In this document: in pieces, positions 25,306 to 34,050 of the stretch
Layout of the letters: every line of letters begins with the position of its first letter
How positions within the stretch are numbered: the stretch's first letter is position 1
NCBI GenBank assembly: GCA_002787695.1
Contig: PCXL01000008.1
Location: 1 to 56,492, forward strand
Length of the DNA stretch: 56,492 nt
From: Candidatus Zambryskibacteria bacterium CG10_big_fil_rev_8_21_14_0_10_42_12
GTDB lineage: Bacteria; Patescibacteriota; Minisyncoccia; Phycocordibacterales; 1-14-0-10-42-12
Reading direction: 5' to 3'
Made by a program: the position numbers and the translations under genes
Notes under the pieces: model-generated
Database searches by the model: none
Seen by the model: the letters and a program-made list of their open reading frames with translations, nothing else
What the model was told of the DNA's origin: nothing

Positions 25306-25437
25306 ATGCACGCACTCATGCGCTATCATAATGGTTTCGTACTTGTACAGCTGAGCAATAGCGGTTTGGCCATCTACTTGTTTGATGAGGATGGATGGTT
25401 GACCAGCCTGCTCATTCTGGGAGTCGCAGATCAATGA
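25306..25437 (+). CDS. Small hypothetical protein, 43 aa
   Basis: An extended -10 box, a Shine-Dalgarno AGGAGGG with 7-nt spacing, and a terminator hairpin starting right after the stop all support expression. The peptide starts MHALMRYHNGFVLVQ and is partly hydrophobic. No family recognised. It belongs to the SD-led small gene class. Confidence 0.6.
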   Translation: MHALMRYHNGFVLVQLSNSGLAIYLFDEDGWLTSLLILGVADQ

Positions 25438-25461
25438 GGGCGAGGCTATGTACCTCGCCCC
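25438..25461 (+). terminator. Intrinsic terminator of the 43-aa gene
   Basis: GGGCGAGG, 7-nt loop, CCTCGCCC. Confidence 0.75.
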
Positions 25462-25537
25462 AATTTGTATCTATTTTTTTGGATTAGTGTACTCGAGAAG
25501 GAGTAATGTGGTAATCTCTTGTGCAGAGGAACTTGCC

Positions 25538-25708
25538 GTGACAACACGTACACTAAACCCAGCGGCTGAAGAATTAAGGAGACAAATCGCCGAACGCGTC
25601 GAAAAGTTGAGAGCTATTCAAACAGAGTGCAAACATGAAAGCATGCAGTACTCGGGCGATGATGTTCATGATCCGGGAATATGTCTCGATTGTGGTCTCG
25701 GGGCTTGA
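25538..25708 (+). CDS. Small hypothetical protein, 56 aa
   Basis: GTG start at 25538 chosen because AGAGG lies 8 nt upstream in a context (TTGCCGTG) identical to that of the gene at 3747; GTG 25508, behind AAGGAG, is possible. The N-terminal half is a charged helix (AAEELRRQIAERVEKLRAIQ); the C-terminal half has CKH...CLDCG, a likely zinc knuckle. No family recognised. It ends in an intrinsic terminator. Confidence 0.55.
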   Translation: MTTRTLNPAAEELRRQIAERVEKLRAIQTECKHESMQYSGDDVHDPGICLDCGLGA

Positions 25709-25730
25709 ACGTTCTTGGACTTGGATTCTG

Positions 25731-25759
25731 AAGCGGTGCTCTAAAGGCGCCGCTTTTTG
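25731..25759 (+). terminator. Intrinsic terminator upstream of ileS
   Basis: AAGCGGTGC pairs with GCGCCGCTT, then TTT. The TTG at 25757, a possible earlier ileS start, lies inside it. Confidence 0.7.
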
Positions 25760-25792
25760 AATAAAGGCATTTTTACTGCTATATTTTCACCT

Positions 25793-28700
25793 ATGGATGG
25801 AGAAGCCTACAAATCTGATATAGCAAAAAGAGAGGAGGGAATACTCAATTTTTGGAAAGAGAACAACATTTTCACAAAAAGCCTAGAGAAAGAATCTCCA
25901 AAAGGGGAGTTTGTTTTCTATGATGGACCTCCATTTGCAACAGGACTTCCTCATTATGGTCACTTATTACCGGGCACGATCAAAGATGTGATTCCACGAT
26001 ACAAAACCATGCGGGGGTACCATGTCTCGCGCAGGTGGGGTTGGGATTGTCACGGACTTCCGGTAGAAAACTTGATTGAAAAAGAACTTGGGCTCGAAAC
26101 AAAAAAGGATATTGAAGTCTATGGTGTAGAAAAATTTAACGAAGCGGCACGTGATTCAGTTTTGCGTTATGCAGATGATTGGCGAGAGATTATTCCACGA
26201 TCGGGTAGATGGGTTGATATGGATAATGACTACAAGACCATGGAAGCTTCGTATACCGAAAGTGTCTGGTGGGCATTTAAGAATTTGTACGATAAAGGAC
26301 TGGTATACGAAGGATTCAAGTCTATGCATATTTGTCCGCGATGTGAGACGACGCTTTCAAACTTTGAAGTGAATCAAGGATACAAAGATGTTACTGATAT
26401 TTCGGTGTATGTGAAATTTAAGCTTATTGGTGAACCGGATACATATTTGCTTGCATGGACAACTACGCCTTGGACATTGCCCGGCAATGTTGCTCTCGCA
26501 GTTGGAGAGGATATTGATTATGTTGAGATTGAAAAGAAAGATATGGGTGAGGGTAAGCTCATAAAATTTATTTGTGCAAAGGAGCGGCTCGCACCTCTTT
26601 TTGGGAGTGACGATTTTGAAATTCTGAGAACGATAAAGGGTAAAGATCTTATCGGTAAATCATACGAACCACTTTTTGATTACTATGCAAAAGATGAGTC
26701 ACTTAAAAATAGGGAGAATGGTTGGAAAGTATACGGAGCAGATTTTGTAACCACAGAAGATGGTACAGGCATCGTGCATATCGCCCCCGCATTTGGAACG
26801 GATGACATGGAGCTTGGTAAAGAATACGATTTACCATTTGTGCAACATGTCACCATGGATGGACACATGAAGCCGGAAGTGGCTGATTTTGCCGGAATGA
26901 TGGTGAAGCCGAAGAGTGAAGATGAAAAAGAGAGGCTCTCTACAGATATTGCGGTACTTAGAGTGCTTCAAGAAAATGGTGCCTTTTTTGATAAAGAAAA
27001 AATCACGCACTCGTATCCGCATTGTTGGCGCTGTGATACACCGCTTTTAAACTATGCAGCAAGTTCTTGGTTCATTGAGGTTTCTAAAGTACGTGAGAAA
27101 CTAGTCAAACTTAATAACGGAGTTTCGTGGGTTCCAGAAAGCATTGGAGAAAATCGTTTTGGAAACTGGCTTTCGGAAGCAAAAGACTGGTCTATTTCAC
27201 GAGGGCGTTTTTGGGGTGCACCACTTCCAGTATGGAAGTGTGCATCGTGCAATAAGGTAGAGGTACTTGAGAGTATTGATGATCTCAAAAAGCACACAAA
27301 AACAAAAAATACATACTATGTGATGCGACATGGTGAGTCCGATCACAATGTCGGAAACTTTATCAGTACTGATCCGAACAATAATTCGCATTTGACTGAT
27401 GTAGGCAGGGAGCAGGTTCTAAAAACTGCAGAAAATTTGAAAAAAGTTGGTATCACCAAAATCATTACATCACCATTTGCGCGCACAAAAGAAACGACAG
27501 AGTTAGTCGCAGGTATTCTTGGTATTTCAAAAGACAATATCATTCACGATGAGCGAGTCGGAGAACTCAAGGTGGGGGATGTATACGAGGGTAAAACGAT
27601 TGATGAATATCATGAGTTTTTCACGAGTGTGAAAGACAGATTCATGAGAGCGCCAGAAGGTGGCGAGACTCTCACTGACCTCGTGAGACGCGTTGGTGAA
27701 TTTCTATACTCACTTGAATCAACATATGAAGGTGAAAACATTCTGATCATAAGTCATGAAGCAACAATCAATACGATGCATATGGTGACAGACGCAAAGA
27801 GTATTGATGATGCGGTTTCTATAAAACTAGACGATCATGAGAATCCAAAAACAGCCGAAGCAAAAGAATTAGGATTTTGGAATGCGCCACATAATAAAAA
27901 CTATTGGATTGATCTTCATAGGCCCTATATTGATGAAGTAGAGGTATATTGTGATTGTGGAGAAAAAATGAGCCGTATTCCGGAAGTTTTTGACACGTGG
28001 TTTGACTCCGGCTCCATGCCGTATGCACAAAACAACTATCCTTTTAAGCATAAAGAAGCATTTGAAAACAAAGAGCTGTTTCCGGCTGATTTTATTGCAG
28101 AAGGATTAGACCAAACGCGTGGATGGTTTTATACGCTCTTGGTGCTTAACGGGTTGCTTTTTGATGAATCTCCATACAAACATGTAGTTGTAAATGGATT
28201 GGTGCTTGCAGAAGATGGCAAGAAAATGAGTAAGCGTCTCAAAAACTATCCGGAACTTTCAGTAGTTTTTGATAAGTATGGTGCCGATGCGCTCCGCTAC
28301 TATTTGATGTCATCTCCTGCGGTTCGTGCTGAAGATGTCGCTCTTTCCGAAAAGGGTATTGATGAAGTGGCAAAGAAAAATATCGGACGCTTGGTAAACG
28401 TACTTTCGTTTTATGAAATGTATCAAGGTGAAGTTAGTGATATGAGTGATGTGGTAAAAGGTGAGTATGTGCTTGATAGGTGGATTCTTGTACGACTGTT
28501 TGAAACCAGAAATGAAGTGACAACATCGCTTGATGCATATGAGATAGACCGTGCCACACGACCGCTCGCTGTTTTTATTGACGATCTTTCAACATGGTAC
28601 CTCAGACGATCACGTGATCGGTTTAAATCAGGAAATGAGACAGATGAAATACAGGTGCGTACGACACTGCGGTATGTACTCCGGGAGTTTGCAAAGCTCG

Positions 28701-29281
28701 TGGCACCTTTTATGCCGTTTATTGCTGAACATATATATATAAGAGTGAAGCTCGATACAGATGCAGAAAGTGTTCATTTGGTAGAGTGGCCGGAAGAAGC
28801 TCGGGTAGACCAAGATCTTTTAGGTAATATGGAGCGCACGCGCGCCATAGTGTCTCTTGCACTTGAAGCACGGGCGAAAGCTAATATCAAAGTACGTCAG
28901 CCGCTTGCATCGCTCGCAATTCCGGAGGCGCTTCATGATGATTTGCTAGAGCTCATCAAAGACGAAGTAAATGTCAAAGTAATTGAGACTGGTACGAAAG
29001 AACTCTCGCTCGATACACATATTACGGATGAACTCAAAAAAGAGGGAAGGATGCGCGACATTGTCCGCCTCATTCAAGACGAACGCAAGAAAAATAATTT
29101 TGTACCGAGCGATATGGTGGATGCAACATTTGATGCGAGTGATGAACTTAAGGAAATTATTGAAGAATTTAGCAAAGTCATTAAAAAAGAAACCGGCCTC
29201 AAAGATATCGAATTCAAAGAATTATCGGGCGAAAAACGAAAAATTGATGATCTGGAGATAGGGATTGTGCTTAAAAAATAA
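25793..29281 (+). CDS. ileS: Isoleucyl-tRNA synthetase with inserted histidine-phosphatase domain
   Basis: 1162 residues from ATG 25793. Class I synthetase features are the HYGH motif (GLPHYGHLLPG, residues 51-61), the CP1 editing domain with TTTPWTLPGN, and KMSKR at 811-815. Between VLESIDDLKK (about residue 500) and DLHRPYIDEV (707) lies an extra domain of about 200 residues: a complete phosphoglycerate-mutase/histidine-phosphatase fold with YVMRHGES (His 513 expected to be phosphorylated), TSPFARTKET, HDERVGELKVGD and IISHEATIN (second His, 655). The reading frame is continuous and both sets of catalytic residues are intact. The type is the eukaryal/archaeal-like IleRS. recO follows 1 nt after the stop. 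Confidence 0.95.
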   Translation: MDGEAYKSDIAKREEGILNFWKENNIFTKSLEKESPKGEFVFYDGPPFATGLPHYGHLLPGTIKDVIPRYKTMRGYHVSRRWGWDCHGLPVENLIEKELGLETKKDIEVYGVEKFNEAARDSVLRYADDWREIIPRSGRWVDMDNDYKTMEASYTESVWWAFKNLYDKGLVYEGFKSMHICPRCETTLSNFEVNQGYKDVTDISVYVKFKLIGEPDTYLLAWTTTPWTLPGNVALAVGEDIDYVEIEKKDMGEGKLIKFICAKERLAPLFGSDDFEILRTIKGKDLIGKSYEPLFDYYAKDESLKNRENGWKVYGADFVTTEDGTGIVHIAPAFGTDDMELGKEYDLPFVQHVTMDGHMKPEVADFAGMMVKPKSEDEKERLSTDIAVLRVLQENGAFFDKEKITHSYPHCWRCDTPLLNYAASSWFIEVSKVREKLVKLNNGVSWVPESIGENRFGNWLSEAKDWSISRGRFWGAPLPVWKCASCNKVEVLESIDDLKKHTKTKNTYYVMRHGESDHNVGNFISTDPNNNSHLTDVGREQVLKTAENLKKVGITKIITSPFARTKETTELVAGILGISKDNIIHDERVGELKVGDVYEGKTIDEYHEFFTSVKDRFMRAPEGGETLTDLVRRVGEFLYSLESTYEGENILIISHEATINTMHMVTDAKSIDDAVSIKLDDHENPKTAEAKELGFWNAPHNKNYWIDLHRPYIDEVEVYCDCGEKMSRIPEVFDTWFDSGSMPYAQNNYPFKHKEAFENKELFPADFIAEGLDQTRGWFYTLLVLNGLLFDESPYKHVVVNGLVLAEDGKKMSKRLKNYPELSVVFDKYGADALRYYLMSSPAVRAEDVALSEKGIDEVAKKNIGRLVNVLSFYEMYQGEVSDMSDVVKGEYVLDRWILVRLFETRNEVTTSLDAYEIDRATRPLAVFIDDLSTWYLRRSRDRFKSGNETDEIQVRTTLRYVLREFAKLVAPFMPFIAEHIYIRVKLDTDAESVHLVEWPEEARVDQDLLGNMERTRAIVSLALEARAKANIKVRQPLASLAIPEALHDDLLELIKDEVNVKVIETGTKELSLDTHITDELKKEGRMRDIVRLIQDERKKNNFVPSDMVDATFDASDELKEIIEEFSKVIKKETGLKDIEFKELSGEKRKIDDLEIGIVLKK

Positions 29282-29282
29282 T

Positions 29283-29879
29283 ATGTATCACACCTATTCA
29301 ACAGACGCTATCGTGCTTGAAAGTAAAGCAATGGGAGACTCGAGTCGGCTCTTGTGGCTCTTTACCAAAGACTTTGGTCTTATTTTGGCAGATGTTAAAA
29401 GTGCGCGTGGACATCTTTCAAAACTGCGTCCTTCAATCCAAACATATTCGTATGGTCTATTTACACTTGTGCGCGGCAAACGCGGATGGAAGGTGATCAA
29501 TGTTATTGGAAAAGGAAATCATTATTATGAACTTCGTTCGACACGTAGTGATGCAATAGAAGCACTTGCGCGCACGAGTCATGTGATGAGAAAACTTATT
29601 GGTCTTGATGATGTGGTCCACGAGGATGTATTTTCGTTATTGTCCCAAGGTATTGAACAAATGAAATGTAGTAATGCTACTGAATCATGCGTTATTGAGT
29701 CTGTGATGGTATGTCGCATGCTCGGGAGGCTCGGCTACATGACACATGAAGGTTTGCCACAATTGCTCGTAAGCCCGTACCTCAATTTCTCAGAAGAGCT
29801 TTTGGCTGCTGCAGTGCCTATGCGAGCGGCGCTCAATAGGCGTATTAATGCATCTCTAAAACAAACTGGTTTGTTATAA
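29283..29879 (+). CDS. recO: DNA repair protein RecO
   Basis: 198 residues. The N-terminal OB fold reads TDAIVLESKAMGDSSRLLWLFTKDFGLI, then ADVKSARGHLSKLRPSIQ, as in RecO; the rest is a helical domain. No zinc-binding Cys cluster is present, and it is shorter than the usual 240. RecO loads RecA on SSB-coated DNA. ATG 29283 follows ileS by 1 nt; an upstream ATG inside ileS is less likely. Confidence 0.85.
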   Translation: MYHTYSTDAIVLESKAMGDSSRLLWLFTKDFGLILADVKSARGHLSKLRPSIQTYSYGLFTLVRGKRGWKVINVIGKGNHYYELRSTRSDAIEALARTSHVMRKLIGLDDVVHEDVFSLLSQGIEQMKCSNATESCVIESVMVCRMLGRLGYMTHEGLPQLLVSPYLNFSEELLAAAVPMRAALNRRINASLKQTGLL

Positions 29880-29913
29880 CAGAAGCAGGCTTACTTCTCG
29901 TCATGTGCGCGCG

Positions 29914-29922
29914 TGTTATAAT
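29914..29922 (+). promoter_or_regulatory. Extended -10 of the gene at 29931, leaderless type
   Basis: TGT-TATAAT with ATG 8 nt after the box. Confidence 0.65.
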
Positions 29923-29930
29923 TTTTCAAT

Positions 29931-31841
29931 ATGGATCAAGATCCTAAAGATAGGATAGAAAAAATAAAATCAAAGCTATATTCTCGCAACTATAATCCGA
30001 GTCATGTCGGTAAGCGAACAGGATTTGAGCAGAGTGAGACACGTGGTGCGACAGATTGGCAGTCAGGCAATAAAATTCCAGAACTTCTTGCGCAAAGTGC
30101 GGAGAACGGCAGTACATCAGTGTGGCCAAAACGTATCTTCGCCAGTTCTTTGATTTTTTTTGTGATTGCTGCCGGTATCGCGATTTACATGTTCCTCGGA
30201 GGACTCAATGCGGTATCTACAAAAAATGTTGACATTGAAGTTGGTGGCCCGATCTCTATAGCGGCAGGTGAGCCGAATGAGTTTGAGATTTCAATAAAAA
30301 ATAGTAACAACGTTGCGCTTGAAAATGTACATCTGCTTGTCATATATCCCGAAGGGGCACGTGACACAAACACAAAAGCTCCGCTGACATCAAGAGAGCG
30401 TATTCCGCTTGAAAACATTCCATCTGGGCGTCTTTTGAGACAACCGCTCTCATTTATCGCTTATGGCGAAAAAGACAGCGTGCAGTCTTTGAAATTGGCT
30501 CTTGAGTATACGGTTACCGGATCAAACGCAACTTTTGTGAAGGAAAAAATCCATGAGGTGACTATTTCTTCAGCTCCACTCATTGTTGATGTGAGCTATC
30601 CGAGCGAGGTTTCCTCTGGGCAATTATTCCAGTTCAAGATTGACGTTTCTTCAAATACTACGGCAGACATGGAGAATGTTGTGTTACGTGTTGAATCGCC
30701 ATTTGGATTTACGATAGAAAGTGCGCAACCTGAAATGATATCTCAAAATGTGTGGAATATCGGCGCTCTTAAACCAGCTGAAAAGAAAACAATTTTACTC
30801 TCTGGTCGTCTGCAAGGACAGGACAATGATGAACGTTCATTCCGATTTTATGTAGGTACAGCTACGGCAGACGGGCAAGATATTGAGACTGAGATCTTTT
30901 CACTCATTGAAACACTCGCCATCAAACGATCATTTATTACATTGCAAAGTACTATCAATGGCAATCGGGGCGAAGAGATCGTGCTTTCTGGTGGACGATT
31001 CAATAACGCGACTATTAGATGGCAAAATGCGACTGGAGATAAACTGAGTGATTTGGTTATAGAAGCACGTATTGCGGGGGCACCACTTGATAGAAGTAGT
31101 ATCAGTGTAACAAATGGATTCTATCAGTCAGTGAGAGATACAATCGTGTGGGATAAATCAACATTACCTGCTCTTGGAACAATTGATGTGGGTGAAGAAG
31201 GGGAGTTGAGGTTTAATTTTGATACGAAAGCAGGTGCATTTAATGAGAGTGAGGGTGTGATAGATATAATCCTCACAGCGCGAGCATCACGTGCTACGGC
31301 AAGTGGGCGAGAGACTGTCGCGTCTGAAGCCACACAAAAAATTCGTCTTGCTGCAAACTTAGGCCTTTCGGGACGGGCTGTATATTCAGTGGGGCCTTTC
31401 GAAAATACGGGACCTATTCCACCGCGAGCAGAACAAAGTACAACGTATACCATTTTACTCTCTACAACAGCATCATTTGGTGATGTTACGGGCGTGGTTG
31501 CGAGAGCAAAGTTGCCACCATCTGTTGAATGGCTCGGTGTAGTGAGTCCAACGAGTGAGTCGGTAAAGTTTGATCAGGGCAGTCGTGTGCTTACTTGGAA
31601 TCTGGGTACTGTTCGGGAAGGTACAGGAACCACACGATCCGCGAGAGAACTCGCGTTCCAAGTGCGTATCACCCCAAGTGTAAACCAAGTTGGGCGACCT
31701 GGGGTATTGGTTGACGAGGTTGAGATTCTTGGGCAAGATAGCCGTGCAGGAACCAGCCTGATTGATCAGGTAGGACAGATTACCACCAGTATCTCAACTG
31801 ATCCACAATATAATCAAACGGACGGTCTCATAACCCAATAA
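29931..31841 (+). CDS. Membrane-anchored surface protein with DUF11-like domains
   Basis: 636 residues. A cytoplasmic tail of about 65 residues precedes one membrane helix (RIFASSLIFFVIAAGIAIYMF); the rest is extracellular and beta-rich, with repeated domains having ENVHLLVIYPEG and GRAVYSVGPFENTGPIPPRAEQ-type strand patterns near the C-terminus. Type II topology with an outside C-terminus. The promoter leaves no leader. Start-codon element 3 begins 4 nt after its stop, so glyS may be co-transcribed. Confidence 0.8.
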   Translation: MDQDPKDRIEKIKSKLYSRNYNPSHVGKRTGFEQSETRGATDWQSGNKIPELLAQSAENGSTSVWPKRIFASSLIFFVIAAGIAIYMFLGGLNAVSTKNVDIEVGGPISIAAGEPNEFEISIKNSNNVALENVHLLVIYPEGARDTNTKAPLTSRERIPLENIPSGRLLRQPLSFIAYGEKDSVQSLKLALEYTVTGSNATFVKEKIHEVTISSAPLIVDVSYPSEVSSGQLFQFKIDVSSNTTADMENVVLRVESPFGFTIESAQPEMISQNVWNIGALKPAEKKTILLSGRLQGQDNDERSFRFYVGTATADGQDIETEIFSLIETLAIKRSFITLQSTINGNRGEEIVLSGGRFNNATIRWQNATGDKLSDLVIEARIAGAPLDRSSISVTNGFYQSVRDTIVWDKSTLPALGTIDVGEEGELRFNFDTKAGAFNESEGVIDIILTARASRATASGRETVASEATQKIRLAANLGLSGRAVYSVGPFENTGPIPPRAEQSTTYTILLSTTASFGDVTGVVARAKLPPSVEWLGVVSPTSESVKFDQGSRVLTWNLGTVREGTGTTRSARELAFQVRITPSVNQVGRPGVLVDEVEILGQDSRAGTSLIDQVGQITTSISTDPQYNQTDGLITQ

Positions 31842-31845
31842 CGAT

Positions 31846-31976
31846 ATGTTCCCGTTAGAAACCGCGGTCGCTCATCTGGTAGACAAACAAAACAATATGT
31901 TTAATATGATTAACAATATAATAACACAGCGTTTCGGTCTTATATTTATGACCGCGACCTGTTTCTAACGCGATGT
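31846..31976 (+). repeat. Start-codon element, copy 3 (partly degenerate)
   Basis: ATGT direct repeats (31846-31849, 31973-31976) flank a 123-nt body. Left arm TTCCCGTTAGAAAC (31849-31862) faces GTTTCTAACGCGAT (31961-31974); a C-C and a T-T mismatch break the base of the stem. Bulge ACCT is at 31957-31960; inner stem CGCGGTC/GACCGCG is intact. The upstream ATG opens a 40-codon frame ending at TAA in the 3' arm, as in copy 2, although a one-base deletion puts it in a different frame. Apical sequence resembles copy 2. Confidence 0.9.
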
Positions 31977-33292
31977 CACAAGAAGGAAATGTCACAATGG
32001 AAAAAATCGTATCTCTCTGTAAGCGTCGCGGTTTCGTGTTTCAAGGCTCTGAAATCTATGGAGGACTTCGTGGTACGTGGGACCTCGGACCACTCGGAGT
32101 TTTGCTCAATAACAATATAAAACGAGAGTGGTGGAAGATGTTTGTTGAAAGTAGAGAAGATATGTATGGGCTCGATGCTGCCATTTTAATGAATGAAAAA
32201 GTATGGGAGGCTTCAGGGCACACAGGTGCAGGTTTTTCAGATCCACTTGTAGAATGTGAAAAATGCAAAAGACGATTTCGTGCTGATCACCTTGAAAATA
32301 AGGAAGTGTGTTCTGAGTGTGGAGGCAAACTGGGCGAAGAACGAGATTTTAATTTAATGTTTGAAACAAAGGTTGGGGCCCAAGGAGATGTAAAAAGTTA
32401 TTTGCGTCCGGAAACTGCACAAGGTATTTTTGTAAACTTTAAAAACGTTGTTGACTCAATGTCGCCTAAAATACCGTTTGGTATTGCCCAAATTGGCAAG
32501 GCTTTTCGTAATGAGATCGCACCGCGTGAGTTTCTTTTTCGCGTTCGTGAATTTGAACAAATGGAGATTGAGTATTTTGTAAAAGAAGAAGATTGGAAGG
32601 AAAAATTTGAAGCATTACGGGCAGATATTCAAAAATGGCATGCACATATCGGCTTATCATCTGAAAACATAAAAGAACATGAAGTTCCTGAAAATGATTT
32701 AGCTCACTATAGTAAGCGAACAATTGATTTTGAATACAACTATCCTGGCAAAGGTTTTGATGAGCTTGCAGGGTTTGCATACAGAACTGATCATGATTTG
32801 AAAAACCATATGGAAGCGAGCGGTGTTTCGCTCGAGTATGTAGAACCGGACGGCAATAAGTTTATTCCGCATGTTCTCGAGCCTTCCTTTGGTGTTGGCC
32901 GTGCGTTTACTGCTGTGCTAGCTGAGGCATATACCGAAGATGAGATGGGAGGAGAAACGAGAACGTTGCTCAGGTTGCCGGCATATCTTGCACCCTATCG
33001 TGTTGCTGTATCGCCACTTCTCAAAAATAAACCAGAACTTGTAGAAAAAGCACGAAATGCATTCTCTGACCTTAAAAAGGAATTTGGCAATGTTGCATGG
33101 GATGATAATGGAAATATCGGTAAACGTTATAGGAGACAAGATGAAATTGGTACACCGTACTGTGTCACCATTGATTTTGATACAATAGAGAAAGATGACA
33201 CGGTGACAGTTCGCGATAGAGATACAGGCGAGCAGGTGCGCGTAGCAGTAGGTGACCTCGTAAACTATTTCCGTGAGAAGTTTAATAGCTAA
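31973..33292 (+). CDS. glyS: Glycyl-tRNA synthetase, single-chain type
   Basis: 439 residues of the alpha2 class II type: KIVSLCKRRGFVFQGSEIYGG at the start, CEKCKRRF...CSECGG zinc motif, LRPETAQGIFVNFKN (motif 2 region) and EPSFGVGRAF (motif 3). The element-derived ATG gives eight extra residues before the family's normal start; an in-frame ATG at 31997 (MEKIV) would give the usual N-terminus without the element. It charges tRNA-Gly. Confidence 0.95.
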   Translation: MSQEGNVTMEKIVSLCKRRGFVFQGSEIYGGLRGTWDLGPLGVLLNNNIKREWWKMFVESREDMYGLDAAILMNEKVWEASGHTGAGFSDPLVECEKCKRRFRADHLENKEVCSECGGKLGEERDFNLMFETKVGAQGDVKSYLRPETAQGIFVNFKNVVDSMSPKIPFGIAQIGKAFRNEIAPREFLFRVREFEQMEIEYFVKEEDWKEKFEALRADIQKWHAHIGLSSENIKEHEVPENDLAHYSKRTIDFEYNYPGKGFDELAGFAYRTDHDLKNHMEASGVSLEYVEPDGNKFIPHVLEPSFGVGRAFTAVLAEAYTEDEMGGETRTLLRLPAYLAPYRVAVSPLLKNKPELVEKARNAFSDLKKEFGNVAWDDNGNIGKRYRRQDEIGTPYCVTIDFDTIEKDDTVTVRDRDTGEQVRVAVGDLVNYFREKFNS

Positions 33293-33303
33293 TTCTCACG
33301 TGT

Positions 33304-34005
33304 ATGACAAATAAAAAAACTCCCATTGCCCTCATATCGGGAATTGTACTTATCGCTATATTAATTATTGCGTTTCTTTCTTATAAAGAAGCGAATCTAC
33401 CTGAAGAACCGAGAGAGGAGCCAGCTATCACTGAAGAGAAGAATGACAAAGTAGAAATTGTTTCAATTGAAGAAAATACTGATGCGCTTGCGATTGATGT
33501 TGAGTATCCGACAGTTGGTAGTCCGATGATTGATAATGATTTGCGCATGTTTATAGAAGATCAGATCGCGGAATTTAAGAATAATACGGGTGGTTTTGCG
33601 ATTCCTGGAAGACAAAATATTCTGACTATTAAGGTGCTTGATGTATATCGTGACGACGAGACCGTGAGTGTAAAGTTTTCCGTATACACAGATACAGGCG
33701 GAGCTCATGGACTCGGTATTATTGTGGGCAAAAATTACAATCGCACTACTGGAACTGAACTTTTTGTAGATGATGCACTTAGTATGATGAGGGAGACATT
33801 GTGGAGTTTGTCAGAAAAGACACTTACACATTTTCGAGATGAGATGGGTGAAGTCTTGTTTGAAGACGGACTATCTCCACAAACAGAAAATTTTAAGAAT
33901 TTCACGATTAGTGAGCAGTATATTACATTCTATTTTGCACCATACCAGATCGCCGCATACGCACTTGGGCCACAAGAATTTACTGTGGAACGTATAGACG
34001 AGTAA
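33304..34005 (+). CDS. Membrane-anchored DUF3298/DUF4163-type protein
   Basis: 233 residues. One N-terminal membrane helix (ALISGIVLIAILIIAFLSY), a Glu/Pro-rich linker, then an extracytoplasmic domain like those of RsiV and PdaC: VEYPTVG, FSVYTDTGGAHG, then the C-terminal FYFAPYQIAAYALGP, typical of DUF3298. Relatives sense or bind lysozyme or attach to cell-wall enzymes. It begins 11 nt after glyS. Confidence 0.75.
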   Translation: MTNKKTPIALISGIVLIAILIIAFLSYKEANLPEEPREEPAITEEKNDKVEIVSIEENTDALAIDVEYPTVGSPMIDNDLRMFIEDQIAEFKNNTGGFAIPGRQNILTIKVLDVYRDDETVSVKFSVYTDTGGAHGLGIIVGKNYNRTTGTELFVDDALSMMRETLWSLSEKTLTHFRDEMGEVLFEDGLSPQTENFKNFTISEQYITFYFAPYQIAAYALGPQEFTVERIDE

Positions 34006-34032
34006 CAATACACACGCTCTTAAAGTGAGTAG

Positions 34033-34041
34033 TGGTATTAT
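34033..34041 (+). promoter_or_regulatory. Extended -10 of the gene at 34051, leaderless type
   Basis: TGG-TATTAT with ATG 9 nt after the box. Confidence 0.5.
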
Positions 34042-34050
34042 ATAAGAGAC

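Noticed and set aside
25757-25792. TTG 25757 as start of ileS
   Set aside because: It lies in the upstream terminator hairpin; ATG 25793 gives the usual N-terminus.
29265-29282. Longer RecO start overlapping ileS
   Set aside because: The extra six residues do not fit the family; ATG 29283, 1 nt after the ileS stop, is typical of this operon style.
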